The notes under the pieces are model-generated. The model ran no database searches, was not told the origin of the DNA, and worked only from the letters and a program-made list of their open reading frames with translations. Made by a program: the position numbers and the translations under genes. DNA of 64,000 nucleotides. Origin: Pseudomonas weihenstephanensis. Its GTDB lineage: Bacteria; Pseudomonadota; Gammaproteobacteria; Pseudomonadales; Pseudomonadaceae. Location of the stretch: NCBI RefSeq assembly GCF_001043055.1, contig NZ_JYLF01000002.1, positions 124,001 through 188,000 of the forward strand, given 5' to 3'. This document shows positions 54,886-64,000 of this stretch, piece after piece. Each line of letters begins with the position of its first letter. Position 1 is the first letter of the stretch.

Positions 54886-55791
54886 ATGAACCTATCTTTG
54901 TATCTTTTGACCGTGCTGATTTGGGGCACCACTTGGCTGGCGCTCAAGTTGCAGTTGGGGGGGGTGGCGATCCCCGTGTCGATTGTGTACCGCTTCGGTC
55001 TGGCGGCGCTGGTGCTGTTTGTGTTGCTGCTGCTCACGCGCAAATTGCAGGTGATGACCCGGCGCGGGCACCTGATTTGCCTGGCGCAGGGGGTGTGCCT
55101 GTTTTGTGTCAACTTCATGTGTTTTTTAACGGCCAGTCAGTGGGTGACCACCGGTTTGATTGCCGTGGTGTTTTCTACCGCGACGCTGTGGAATGCGCTG
55201 AATGCGCGGATTTTCTTCAAGCAAAAAATCGCCCGTAACGTGTTGCTCGGCGGTGGTTTGGGGTTGCTGGGGCTGGGTTTCTTATTCTGGCCGGAACTGA
55301 GTGCCCATACCGCGACCCCGGACACCTTGCTCGGGCTGGGCCTGGCCTTGCTTGGCACGATGTGTTTTTCGGCGGGCAACATGCTGTCGAGCCTGCAACA
55401 GAAGGCCGGGCTTAAACCGCTGACCACCAACGCGTGGGGCATGCTTTACGGTGCCAGCCTGCTGGCGCTGTACTGCGTATTTAACGCCATTCCCTTCACC
55501 ATGGAATGGAACACCCGTTACATCGGTTCGTTGTTGTACTTGGTCATACCGGGTTCGGTGATTGGCTTTACCGCGTATTTGACCCTGGTTGGGCGCATGG
55601 GGCCGGAGCGGGCCGCCTATTGCACGGTGCTGTTCCCGTTGGTGGCGCTGAACGTATCGGCGTTCGCCGAAGGTTATCAATGGACAGCACCGGCCTTGGC
55701 GGGGCTGGTGCTGGTGATGCTCGGCAACGTGCTGGTGTTTCGCAAACCCACGCGTGTCATGCCCGACGACAAGGCGGCCCAGTTGGCGTAA
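54886..55791 (+). CDS. DMT/EamA-family exporter
   Basis: 301-aa polytopic protein with ten predicted membrane helices in two EamA repeats (start to about 135, and 145-285). I chose ATG 54886 (AGGAG six bases upstream); longer upstream frames have no membrane character. It begins YLLTVLIWGTTWLALKLQLG, typical of the family. Probably a drug/metabolite or amino-acid exporter, controlled by the divergent AraC gene. Confidence 0.9.
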   Translation: MNLSLYLLTVLIWGTTWLALKLQLGGVAIPVSIVYRFGLAALVLFVLLLLTRKLQVMTRRGHLICLAQGVCLFCVNFMCFLTASQWVTTGLIAVVFSTATLWNALNARIFFKQKIARNVLLGGGLGLLGLGFLFWPELSAHTATPDTLLGLGLALLGTMCFSAGNMLSSLQQKAGLKPLTTNAWGMLYGASLLALYCVFNAIPFTMEWNTRYIGSLLYLVIPGSVIGFTAYLTLVGRMGPERAAYCTVLFPLVALNVSAFAEGYQWTAPALAGLVLVMLGNVLVFRKPTRVMPDDKAAQLA

Positions 55792-55875
55792 CGAGTTGTC
55801 ATAGGTCGTACATATCTAACGTTTTACGCCGGCTCAGGTCGTTAATCTCAAGGTTTATCACCCTGAGTACGCCCT

Positions 55876-58800
55876 ATGACCCTGTCAGCCAATGAAGCTC
55901 TCCCTCTGTTTACTTCTGAGTCAGAGTGGGTAGATGGTCGCGTGTTGGATATGTTGCGTCAGTCAATCACCGTTCAACTGGCCTCACTTACACAGGCAGA
56001 GCAACGTCGATACCGTCAGCTTGTGCGCCAGCATTTGACGTCGTTAAACAACCTTGAAAAAGAAGATCAGGCGATCAAGGAGGCATTCAAAACCCGAGGT
56101 GCGGGATTGATTCGGGCTCGACTGTTAGCGTTGACGGGCAAAGACCTAGACCCTCATAAGGTCTATATACACACCCGGTTTCTCTATATACCAGAACGGT
56201 TCTCTGCGTTGGCGACGCGATTAAAACGCTCCTCCGGCGCAGCAGAGGATGAAAGCGACGTAGACGTTTTGCCTGAGCCGCAGCCGATTCGTGATGAACA
56301 TGCGCCTGTGGTTCATGTCCTTAGCATGAGCCTGTGGCAAGCCGCCTGTATGAACTTTGGTTTCCTGTCTTATTTCGCCAGTTTCAGAGGCGGCAGCCTG
56401 ATAAACGCCAGCTATATCAATGCCTCTAAGGGCACTGACTTTCGGCACCCTCAAATCCCCGAAAGTATTGATTCAACTTCAATTATCTCCGTCAGAACAT
56501 TTGTTGACGTGGCACGCGCGCTGAACCTGGGGATGAAACTTCGAGAGCAACTTGAGGTTTCAATGGCCGAAGGCGCAAGTTTGCAGACGCTTTTGCGCAC
56601 GTATACAAAAGCCCACCTACAGTTTTGCTTAATGGAGCTATACCGAACGTCTGCGCGCTCGCGCAGCGCGAGAACGGATATCCAGGCCCTCAGTGACGTG
56701 CTTGTTAACCCATTGGGCCGATTGCGTGTCACCCCTATCGTCCTGACAAAAAAGTTTAAAGTGGCGGAGTATTGGTTGGGTCATGGTTTTCGTCCGCAAA
56801 GCGGAATGACTATCTCGAACCGTCCCGCGCCTGAATTTGAGTGGGAAGAGCATCACATTACTATTCCGCTCTATCAGATTGAGTATGTGGGCGGGCAGGG
56901 GCTGTTCAGTTTTTTCCCAGGGCGTCCAAACGGTGAGTTGCGTTTGCACGCCAATCAACGCCAATTGATTGCCGATTTCAGGGCTCAACTGCTCAAGGCC
57001 CGCGCGGACAATATGTTGGATTGGTTTGAGGCGCATTTGACCGCTCCCTTCTACGAGAAGCTGACCGAGGTTATTCCCGACGTCATTGACGCCACTCACT
57101 TCAACTTCGTTGGCAGACTGCCCAGCATCAAACGTGGCTGGATCGCCTTCGACGAGTTGGGGTTCAAGCCAATGAGTGTTCGTACCTCGCTGGAAGAGAC
57201 GCTGTACACCTTCACCCGCGAGCAATACCTCTACCGCCTCACGCAAATGGCAGTAGAAAGGTCGGTCAAGGATTGGGAAGACGTGGTGACGATGGCCAGC
57301 ACGTTGCTTGACGAAGTGTCGAGTCTCTTGTTGATCCCGATCCCCGGCGCGACAACGGGATTGTCGCGGGCGATTAAATTTTTATTTCTCGGTGCGACGG
57401 CGCGTAATGTCTTCGGCGCATTACAGCAAGCTAGCCAGGGCAACCATGCGGGTCTGGCTCAGACGCTGGTCGATGCGCTGGATATTCTGATTACCTCAGT
57501 GTTGCACTCAAAAGCAGGGCGACTGGCGCACCGCAGGCACTTAAACGTGTTGCAAAGCATGGGGCAGCCCCGACCCTATGCTCGCAGTGACGGGACCACC
57601 GATTTATGGATGAGCGATCCGGCCCGCTTTGCAGCCGTACCTCAGGACGTCACACACAATATGGCGCCCGATGAGCACGGTATTTACCGGCACGCCGGGC
57701 GTGATTATGTGTGGATTGAAAAGGACGGCCTTAAATCGGTCGTTGAGGTTGTTCGCAATCCACAAGGCACATGGCAAGCCATCGCCAGCGCAGCACCGGC
57801 GTCATATCGACCGCAAGTGGTGTGGGATAGCACACAACGGCGCTGGTCCTTAAAAGCCTATGACCTGAGTGCCTTAAGCGATGCCCAATTTTTGCGCATG
57901 ATGACGCTTGATTTGACCGAGCAATCGGCCAGCGTCGCGCTGGGTATCAGCGCTGTGACGCGCGACCAGTTGCAAGGCATGTGGGCGGGTGGCACGGCTC
58001 CACCGTCATTGGTCGATGCGGTCACCCGAGCCCAGGCAGATAGGTTGCTCGAGCACTGTTCGCAAAGTTTGAAAGATGACGCCTCGGCTTTATCCGTTAT
58101 TGAGCGGCCTGTGCTGGCGTTAATGACGCAACTTGACTATTGGCCTAAAGATAAGCGTCTGCGTGTGTTTGACCACGACGGTCATTTGAACGAGGTCTAT
58201 GGCCAGTCCTGGCGAGCGGGCGACGGATCCAACACGTTGGACATCAAACGTCTGGATGACGGCGAGCTTGTATTGAATTCGCCTTCAGTCCTCAATGCCT
58301 TTGGTGAGGATTTTTTTAGCGCGGTCATCCGGGAGCTCTCGTTACCGACCACTAAAGCACAGATGCTCCAGTTGCTCTCAACACAACTCATTACCCATAA
58401 AGCCGCATTATTCAATGCCCTGACCCTCAACCATGGCCGTCTCCCGCCAAGTGGTGTGGCAAGCAGCCTGGACCTCAATTTTCTCCCGCTGGAGTCCCCA
58501 AGGAAGGTGCCGGAGTTGCCCGTTATCCGCACGCTACGGGATTTGCATGTGGGTCTGTCACAGGCTCGATGTGCTGAATTAATACGGTCTTTTCCCGAGC
58601 TTGTGCGTTACATGGCCCACCTTGATGAGAGCCGTACACCGCGTGTCGCCTCTGAGATTTACCACCTGCCTGAAACGCTATACAACGCGATCCGCCAGGC
58701 CATCTTCACGGCCCGGGTCGAGCGCATGCTGGATGGTATTTACTACCCGCGGGTGTTTAACCCGGATGTAGATCAATGGTCTCGCCTCACCAGTGCAGCG

Positions 58801-61800
58801 TTGATCAAAGAGTGGCAGGGCGCGGAGTTGATCATTGACATGAGCGCTATCGACAAGGGGGCCGCTCCCTACAAATACAGCAACACGGGGTGGGTGATTA
58901 TCGACCATGGCCGCGGCAAGTACTCCGCTTATGACACGCACACCCATGCGCCTATCCCGGCGATAGAGGGCCCGGACAGCTTTTTTGAAGCATTGATCGC
59001 GGGGTATAAACCCTCTCCCCTGCACGAAAGACGGCTCAGTGATCACATGTTAACGGTACAAGGCTGGCGTACAGCCGTGTTCAAGCGGCTTATAGGCCAA
59101 CGAACCGCGCAGGGGTTCATTGATCCCAAGCGGCCACAAGTAAAGAGTTATGCACTGAAGGATGCAAGGGTGATAGCCGATGTGCAGCCTGACAACCAAG
59201 GGCAGTACACCCTTGATAATGCTTCGGCCATCGTCATTGACGCTCACTGCTATGAAGTGCAGCGGCCCTTCAATGGCGTAGTCACTTCAATCATTGATCC
59301 CGACAGTTTTGCCAAGGCACCGATACGTGCCTATGGCAACGGCGCCGGGGCCTGGCGTCATCAATTTGAGCAGCCAATGGAGTGGGACGGACAGTATTTG
59401 TTCAGGCGTTTGGGGTATGACGCCTCGCACTTTGACTCCGACCAAATCACGGCCATTTTGCACACCAGCGGTACGAGCGAAGAGATGCTCAGGCGCGTGC
59501 ACGTCAACCATGAAAAACCGCCGCCTTTATTGGTCGATACACAGCAGCGATTCAAGCTCGTGCGCAGCCTTGAGAGCTTGCTGTCTAAAGCGGCTGGCGA
59601 TGTTGACGGCTCATTTCTCAACGACATCACCGACGCGTTTGAGGGGGCGCAACAGCAGGGCGTTATGGCGGCTTTAACCTTTGAGCAGTTACAGGCATTC
59701 AGGCAGCTACTAAAACCGGGTGACCTCTTTTATGACGTGCTGACCCAAACCCCGAATAAAGTGGTGAATGCCCATGTGCTTTACCACTATCTAACCCGAT
59801 CTGACGGTCTCATTACCCCCGCTCTGTTTGACCTCATCGATCAACTTTCCGAGCGCCAGCCTGACCCTGGCGTGGCATTAATCAAACGTGTTTACCCGAG
59901 CCTGCCTGGCTGCATCGCCGCAGACCTGGTGGGAAGTGCGAAAGCGTTTGAAGTTGCGCAGATGAAAAATCAGGGGCATGTGCCTTTGCGTTTGGCGCAA
60001 GAGGCGCGATGGTATGGACGGGAGCTGCGGATCAACCGCGCCATTGAAGGCTTTTATTTACCTGCTCTGCAAAATAACGACAGTGTGAAGTTAATGATGC
60101 ACTGGCTCGCAAAGCTCCCCACGTGGCCAGCCAGCGTCAAGATCAACGTGCATGAAGACGCCCTTGGCGGGACCTTGATCAGTACGCTGGGGGCTGACAG
60201 TGCTGCTGTGCAGATCACGGTTTTGAAAACAAGGCAGGGCTGGAGCGCATCTCTGGTATCAGATGAGGCTGTCAGCGTCAGAGGGCCTGACCTTTTCAGT
60301 GTGCTATTAGCAGTCCTGCCCAATAACGAGCGTCAAGCATTGGGGGATACCGATGTGGGCGCAGCCGTTTTGCTCAAGGAGCAGTTGACGTTAAAAGCCG
60401 CCGAGAATCGTGATGTGGCGTTTCAAGCCCTGGGCATGGTTTTCCCCAAGCCGTGGTTTTCGCCTCCCCAACGATTGGCCGGCGGGCGTATCGGCTACAC
60501 ATTGAGTGGCCGGGGAGGCGCCACCGAGCGTTGGTCGGGCGATCTTTCATTAATCAGGCGTTATAAAAACCTGTACCCCGCCAGTCACCAGGGCGAGCCA
60601 GCGCGGGCCATTCAAAGAATGCGTGATCGCGGATTGAACATGGGCGTCGAATTTACTCGACTCGAAGCCGAGTTCGCTGTGTTGGAGCAGCAGCTGAAAG
60701 AGTGGGTGTCACAAAAAGTTGACTTTGAAACGTGGAACCTGAGTGCCAGTGACCACAAGGCCGAGATAGCCCGCGCACTGGTTCGCGCGTGGCGCAAAGA
60801 AACACCGGTCCTTACAAATGAAGACGGGGCGATTGTGGGGTACACCCTGAACCTGGAGGGGTGGCGGGTTGCTACCTTGCCAGTTCTGACGGCGAACTTT
60901 GGGCGCATCAGGCAACTGACCTTGAACGACACACGGGTCGGCGCCGGAATGGGGCAGGGAGTGACAGAAAATATCAATCAGTTCCTGCGTTGTTTCCCCG
61001 CGCTGAGTGTTTTGAAAATGGAACGCTGCATCCTGTCTCACTTTCCTGAGGCCATTGGTCAGCTTGACAACCTGACTGAGCTGTCCCTTTCCCACAATGC
61101 GATGCGTTTGGATGAAGCTAATTTAAATGCGTTAGCCCTGCTGATTCGGTTGCAGCGTCTGAACCTGCAAGGCTGTAAGTTATCGACGAAATTCGATGCC
61201 CAAAATCTGACAGCGTTGCGGGTATTAAACCTTGCCAATACCGAAACAACGACCTGGCCACTGGGCGCGTTGCAATTGCCTCACCTCACACGTCTGGATT
61301 TAACCGATAACCACATTCATGAGTTACCGCCCGCTGTACTGCTAGGTTCTGAGGCCATCAATCGCACTACCTTTTTGCAAGGCAACCCGTTGGAACCCGC
61401 TGCTTTGAGTGAGTTGCAGGCTTACCAGAGGCGCACCGGTATCAGTTTTGGTCTGCATCACAATGCCAGCCACCCATCACTACAGCCGTTTGACGCTGGG
61501 GTTTGGCTCAACGGGCTTGATCCTCGCGTAAGGACAGTCCGGCAGCAGGAATGCCAATTGCTGCAAACAGACCCTCAGGCAGAGGCCTTTTTTGAATGGC
61601 TTGGCCGGTTGACCACGACGGCTGACTTTACCAATGCCCCGCAGGATCTGGCCCTGCGTGTTCAGTCACTGCTCCACGCAGCCGCCCTTGACGAGGGCCT
61701 GCGCAGCGCACTCTTTGAATTGGCAGCCGAGCCCAGGCAATGCTGTGATTCAGTTTCGATGCTATTTAGCAGGCTTGAGCTGCACGTGCACGTCAGTGCT

Positions 61801-62325
61801 GCGCTGGCCTCTGATGATCCGGTCCAGGCTGAACTCAACCTAGCGCGCCTTATACGCGGGGAGTTTCGCGGGCATCAACTGGATCGGTTGGCAAGCGTGG
61901 AGGGTAGAAAAAGAGGCGGCACCGACGTGGTGGATGAGCTTGAAATCGCCCTTTATTACCGACTGCAATTAGCCGATGTGTTGCAGTTGCCGGCGCAACC
62001 TAAACACATGCGATTCAATACCCTTGGCACCGTAGATGCGCATGTAATTGAGCGGGCGCGAGATGCGGTGCTGGTTTTGGAGGGGGGCGAGTTAATGATC
62101 AATTACATGACGCTGAACCAGTTTTGGGTCGGCTTTTTAGAGAAACGTTACGCCGATCAGTTCAAAGCGTTGAATGCCGCAAAGGCTGAAATTGATTTTG
62201 AGGCAATGGGCGATACCGAGAACGAGCGCTACACCGCGACCGTGGGCAATTTTGAGAGCTGGAAGCGAGAGCGTCAGGTCTTGCTTAATGCCTTGACTCA
62301 CACCGCGCTGGGCAAGTTGACGTGA
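55876..62325 (+). CDS. Giant toxin-like protein with LRRs and NEL-type E3 ubiquitin ligase domain
   Basis: 2149 aa, no signal peptide. The N-terminal two thirds resemble the dermonecrotic-toxin-like (DUF6543) proteins of Pseudomonas: VYIHT at 96-100, a hydrophobic stretch about 476-516, and later blocks with the TLRDLHVGLSQARCAELI pattern (about 893-910). Leucine-rich repeats run about 1675-1845 (LTLNDTRV, LTELSLSHNAM, LTRLDLTDNHIHELPP). The last ~270 residues align by eye with the IpaH/SspH NEL domain: catalytic Cys1956 in QCCDSV (Cys-x-Asp), ELEIALYYRLQLADVLQLP and MRF. It should ubiquitinate host proteins if delivered. Delivery route is unknown; no chaperone, type III or type VI gene is adjacent. 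The ATG has no strong ribosome-binding site. Confidence 0.85.
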   Translation: MTLSANEALPLFTSESEWVDGRVLDMLRQSITVQLASLTQAEQRRYRQLVRQHLTSLNNLEKEDQAIKEAFKTRGAGLIRARLLALTGKDLDPHKVYIHTRFLYIPERFSALATRLKRSSGAAEDESDVDVLPEPQPIRDEHAPVVHVLSMSLWQAACMNFGFLSYFASFRGGSLINASYINASKGTDFRHPQIPESIDSTSIISVRTFVDVARALNLGMKLREQLEVSMAEGASLQTLLRTYTKAHLQFCLMELYRTSARSRSARTDIQALSDVLVNPLGRLRVTPIVLTKKFKVAEYWLGHGFRPQSGMTISNRPAPEFEWEEHHITIPLYQIEYVGGQGLFSFFPGRPNGELRLHANQRQLIADFRAQLLKARADNMLDWFEAHLTAPFYEKLTEVIPDVIDATHFNFVGRLPSIKRGWIAFDELGFKPMSVRTSLEETLYTFTREQYLYRLTQMAVERSVKDWEDVVTMASTLLDEVSSLLLIPIPGATTGLSRAIKFLFLGATARNVFGALQQASQGNHAGLAQTLVDALDILITSVLHSKAGRLAHRRHLNVLQSMGQPRPYARSDGTTDLWMSDPARFAAVPQDVTHNMAPDEHGIYRHAGRDYVWIEKDGLKSVVEVVRNPQGTWQAIASAAPASYRPQVVWDSTQRRWSLKAYDLSALSDAQFLRMMTLDLTEQSASVALGISAVTRDQLQGMWAGGTAPPSLVDAVTRAQADRLLEHCSQSLKDDASALSVIERPVLALMTQLDYWPKDKRLRVFDHDGHLNEVYGQSWRAGDGSNTLDIKRLDDGELVLNSPSVLNAFGEDFFSAVIRELSLPTTKAQMLQLLSTQLITHKAALFNALTLNHGRLPPSGVASSLDLNFLPLESPRKVPELPVIRTLRDLHVGLSQARCAELIRSFPELVRYMAHLDESRTPRVASEIYHLPETLYNAIRQAIFTARVERMLDGIYYPRVFNPDVDQWSRLTSAALIKEWQGAELIIDMSAIDKGAAPYKYSNTGWVIIDHGRGKYSAYDTHTHAPIPAIEGPDSFFEALIAGYKPSPLHERRLSDHMLTVQGWRTAVFKRLIGQRTAQGFIDPKRPQVKSYALKDARVIADVQPDNQGQYTLDNASAIVIDAHCYEVQRPFNGVVTSIIDPDSFAKAPIRAYGNGAGAWRHQFEQPMEWDGQYLFRRLGYDASHFDSDQITAILHTSGTSEEMLRRVHVNHEKPPPLLVDTQQRFKLVRSLESLLSKAAGDVDGSFLNDITDAFEGAQQQGVMAALTFEQLQAFRQLLKPGDLFYDVLTQTPNKVVNAHVLYHYLTRSDGLITPALFDLIDQLSERQPDPGVALIKRVYPSLPGCIAADLVGSAKAFEVAQMKNQGHVPLRLAQEARWYGRELRINRAIEGFYLPALQNNDSVKLMMHWLAKLPTWPASVKINVHEDALGGTLISTLGADSAAVQITVLKTRQGWSASLVSDEAVSVRGPDLFSVLLAVLPNNERQALGDTDVGAAVLLKEQLTLKAAENRDVAFQALGMVFPKPWFSPPQRLAGGRIGYTLSGRGGATERWSGDLSLIRRYKNLYPASHQGEPARAIQRMRDRGLNMGVEFTRLEAEFAVLEQQLKEWVSQKVDFETWNLSASDHKAEIARALVRAWRKETPVLTNEDGAIVGYTLNLEGWRVATLPVLTANFGRIRQLTLNDTRVGAGMGQGVTENINQFLRCFPALSVLKMERCILSHFPEAIGQLDNLTELSLSHNAMRLDEANLNALALLIRLQRLNLQGCKLSTKFDAQNLTALRVLNLANTETTTWPLGALQLPHLTRLDLTDNHIHELPPAVLLGSEAINRTTFLQGNPLEPAALSELQAYQRRTGISFGLHHNASHPSLQPFDAGVWLNGLDPRVRTVRQQECQLLQTDPQAEAFFEWLGRLTTTADFTNAPQDLALRVQSLLHAAALDEGLRSALFELAAEPRQCCDSVSMLFSRLELHVHVSAALASDDPVQAELNLARLIRGEFRGHQLDRLASVEGRKRGGTDVVDELEIALYYRLQLADVLQLPAQPKHMRFNTLGTVDAHVIERARDAVLVLEGGELMINYMTLNQFWVGFLEKRYADQFKALNAAKAEIDFEAMGDTENERYTATVGNFESWKRERQVLLNALTHTALGKLT

Positions 62326-62337
62326 TTTAAAACAACC

Positions 62338-62363
62338 CCGGCGCCTTGTTATCAAGACGCCGG
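62338..62363. terminator. Hairpin between giant gene and hydroxyacid dehydrogenase
   Basis: CCGGCGCCTTG (62338-62348) and CAAGACGCCGG (62353-62363) form a stem with one mismatch around TTAT. No long T-run follows, so termination is probable but not certain. It lies between convergent genes and may serve both. Confidence 0.6.
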
Positions 62364-62370
62364 AGCCGCA

Positions 62371-63360
62371 TCAGGCTGTCCACACCTGCGGGTTCACCAG
62401 ATCCTGCGGACGCTCACCGAGCAATGCGCTGCGCAGGTTAGCCAGCGCACGATTGGCCATCGCTTCGCGGGTTTCATGGGTGGCCGAACCAATGTGCGGC
62501 AGGGTGACGGCGTTTTTGAGCTGGAACAATGGCGATTGAGCCAGTGGCTCTTTCTCGTACACATCCAGCCCGGCACCGCGAATCGTAGCGTTTTGCAGGG
62601 CCTGGATCAGTGCGGGTTCGTCCACCACCGGGCCACGGGAAATGTTCACCAGAATCGCGCTTGGCTTCATCAGTGCCAATTCGCGCTGGCCGATCAGGTG
62701 TTTGGTTTTGTCGCTCAATGGCACCACCAGGCACACGAAATCAGCTTCGGCCAGCAGTTGGTCGAGGCTGCGGTATTGCGCGGCCAACTCGTGCTCAAGC
62801 GCCGTCTTGCGGCTGTTGCCGCTGTAGATGATGGGCATGTTGAAACCGAAATGGCCACGGCGTGCCACCGCGGCGCCAATGTTGCCCATGCCGACGATAC
62901 CCAGGGTTTTACCGTGCACATCGCACCCGAAAAGAGCGGGCGCAACGCTGGCTTGCCATTGACCGGCCTTGGTCCAGGCGTCGAGTTCAGCCACCCGGCG
63001 GGCGCTGCTCATGATCAGGGCGAAGGCCAGGTCGGCGGTGCTTTCGGTGAGCACATCGGGGGTGTTGGTGAGCATGATCCCGCGTTCGTTGAAGTAATCG
63101 ACGTCGTAGTTGTCGTAACCCACCGACACGCTGGACACCACCTCCAACTGTTTGGCGTTTTCCAGTTGCTGGCGCCCCAATTTGCGACCGACGCCGATCA
63201 AGCCATGGGCGTGAGGCAGGGCGTCGTTGAACTGCTGGTTGATATCGCCGAGTTTGGGGTTGGGCGCGATGACGTTGAAGTCCTGTTGCAGGCGCTCGAT
63301 CATCTCGGGGGAGACACGGCTAAAGGCGAGAACAGTTTTTTTGGTGCTGGGAAGGCTCAT
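62371..63360 (-). CDS. D-2-hydroxyacid dehydrogenase (GhrB-like)
   Basis: 329 aa from ATG 63360; ATGs at 63375 and 63405 are alternatives, and none has a good ribosome-binding site. The NAD(P)-binding GIVGMGNIGAAVA, the catalytic Arg in NISRGPVVDE, the Glu and the His in LPHIGSATHETRE are the family pattern. It resembles glyoxylate/hydroxypyruvate and 2-ketoaldonate reductases (GhrB/TkrA) of pseudomonads. Substrate choice between them cannot be decided from sequence. Confidence 0.88.
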   Translation of the reverse strand: MSLPSTKKTVLAFSRVSPEMIERLQQDFNVIAPNPKLGDINQQFNDALPHAHGLIGVGRKLGRQQLENAKQLEVVSSVSVGYDNYDVDYFNERGIMLTNTPDVLTESTADLAFALIMSSARRVAELDAWTKAGQWQASVAPALFGCDVHGKTLGIVGMGNIGAAVARRGHFGFNMPIIYSGNSRKTALEHELAAQYRSLDQLLAEADFVCLVVPLSDKTKHLIGQRELALMKPSAILVNISRGPVVDEPALIQALQNATIRGAGLDVYEKEPLAQSPLFQLKNAVTLPHIGSATHETREAMANRALANLRSALLGERPQDLVNPQVWTA

Positions 63361-63430
63361 CGGAACAAGACTCATCGGCTGTCGGGAATGCAAGCACGCT
63401 AACATTCATGGCTGAAGATTGCAGCGCCTC

Positions 63431-63563
63431 AACCCCTCTCCCAGAGGGTGAGGGGGCTAAAAGCGGTCTTGTGTTCAGTGAAAAGGGGGCTAAAAGCGGG
63501 GCGCCAATGTCTGAAACACCACCTGTCTGCTCCCTCTCCCTCGGGAGAGGGTTGGGGTGAGGG
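63431..63563. repeat. Palindromic and direct repeats near the right end
   Basis: Two CCCTCTCC-type elements lie at about 63431-63456 and 63530-63563 (CCCTCTCCCTCGGGAGAGGG, then TTGGGGTGAGGG). Between them, AGGGGGCTAAAAGCGG occurs twice as a direct repeat (63451-63466 and 63484-63499, 33 bp apart). The segment lies between the dehydrogenase and the LysR gene. Confidence 0.7.
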
Positions 63564-63570
63564 CTGTGAC

Positions 63571-64000
63571 TCAGCTATACGTCGCGAGTTCCGTCTGGTG
63601 CGCGGTCAAGATTTCTGGCAACGAACCACGCAGGTATTCCACCCACGTCTTGATCTTCGCATCCAGGTATTGGCGCGACGGGTAGATGGCGTACAGGTTC
63701 AGTTCTTGGGAGCGATATTTGGGCAGCATGCGCACCAGTGTGCCGTTGCGCAAACCGTCGATAGCCGCATACACCGGCAACACGCCCACACCCATGCCAC
63801 TGGTGATCGCGGTTTTCATGGCATCCGCCGAGTTGACCAAAAACGGCGAGGTGTTGATCAACACCATTTCTTGACCTTCAGGGCCGTCGAACACCCATTT
63901 ATCCAGCGGAATCACCGGGCTGACCAGCCGCAGGCAGGCGTGGTTGAGCAGGTCGCTGGGCTTGGTGGCGGTGCCGTTGGCTTTTACGTAACCCGGCGAG
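63571..64000 (-). CDS. LysR-family regulator, 3' part
   Basis: C-terminal part (about 143 aa) of a LysR regulator whose start lies beyond the window; the frame stays open to the right edge. The sequence is the co-inducer domain: SPGYVKANGTATKPSDL, HACLRLV, AITSGMGVGVLPVYAA and GTLVRMLPKY, with YAIYPSRQYLDAKIKTWVEYL as the typical end. It may control the dehydrogenase or a gene outside the window. Confidence 0.88.
   Translation of the reverse strand, partial: SPGYVKANGTATKPSDLLNHACLRLVSPVIPLDKWVFDGPEGQEMVLINTSPFLVNSADAMKTAITSGMGVGVLPVYAAIDGLRNGTLVRMLPKYRSQELNLYAIYPSRQYLDAKIKTWVEYLRGSLPEILTAHQTELATYS

Noticed and set aside
62476..63402. 308-aa plus-strand frame opposite the hydroxyacid dehydrogenase
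   Set aside because: Opposes a clear dehydrogenase gene with catalytic motifs; no features of its own.

Overview
The window is typical gamma-proteobacterial Pseudomonas chromosome, most like the P. fluorescens/P. putida group. The evidence is gene order and protein content: an lptB-lptA-lptC-kdsC-kdsD cluster divergent from mlaFEDCB, then ibaG-murA-hisG-hisD-hisC-algW, a fused cysNC, an hmgR/hmgABC tyrosine-degradation locus, and FecI/FecR/TonB-receptor iron-signalling systems. No rRNA, tRNA, CRISPR array, intact insertion sequence or prophage was seen.

Positions 1-16970 are conserved core. Envelope biogenesis comes first: LPS export and Kdo synthesis on the minus strand, then the Mla phospholipid system, a BolA protein and MurA on the plus strand. 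Histidine genes hisG, hisD and hisC follow, then the envelope-stress protease AlgW, a Nif3-like protein and sulfate activation (cysD, cysNC). From 17000 to 30000 are housekeeping genes: acyltransferase-pta, DUF3565, FKBP isomerase, glutathione peroxidase, glycosyltransferase, cysZ, trxB, a decayed gene at 25082-25839, an AGE-family sugar isomerase, and a minus-strand run folM-folE-folX-DUF1244-hopJ.

Positions 30000-38000 are more accessory. They hold an unrecognised 260-aa protein, an apparent blue-light module (a LitR-like MerR regulator without recognisable cobalamin motifs, a PilZ-like protein and a short LOV photoreceptor with its photoactive cysteine), a flavodoxin, a LysR-cidAB locus, a probable unannotated small RNA with an orphan minus-strand terminator, and two tandem paralogous small proteins of unknown function. 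The homogentisate pathway follows (hmgR, then hmgA, fahA, maiA) with a clear double palindrome as the likely HmgR operator, then a leucine-dehydrogenase-like gene, an SOS-box-controlled yebG, psiE and hpf.

Positions 45600-53850 hold two complete Fec-type surface-signalling systems back to back: receptor-fecR-fecI on the minus strand and fecI-fecR-receptor on the plus strand, with Fur-box-like sequences between and upstream. An AraC regulator divergent from a DMT exporter follows. Positions 55876-62325 encode a 2149-residue protein with an N-terminal region of Pseudomonas dermonecrotic-toxin-like type, leucine-rich repeats, and a C-terminal domain matching the NEL (IpaH/SspH) class of bacterial E3 ubiquitin ligases, including the catalytic Cys-x-Asp. 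This is the most striking gene in the window. A 2-hydroxyacid dehydrogenase and the 3' part of a LysR regulator end the window. Intergenic palindromic repeats of the CCCTCTCC/GGAGAGGG type occur near 17040, 17160, 51260, 63440 and 63540.
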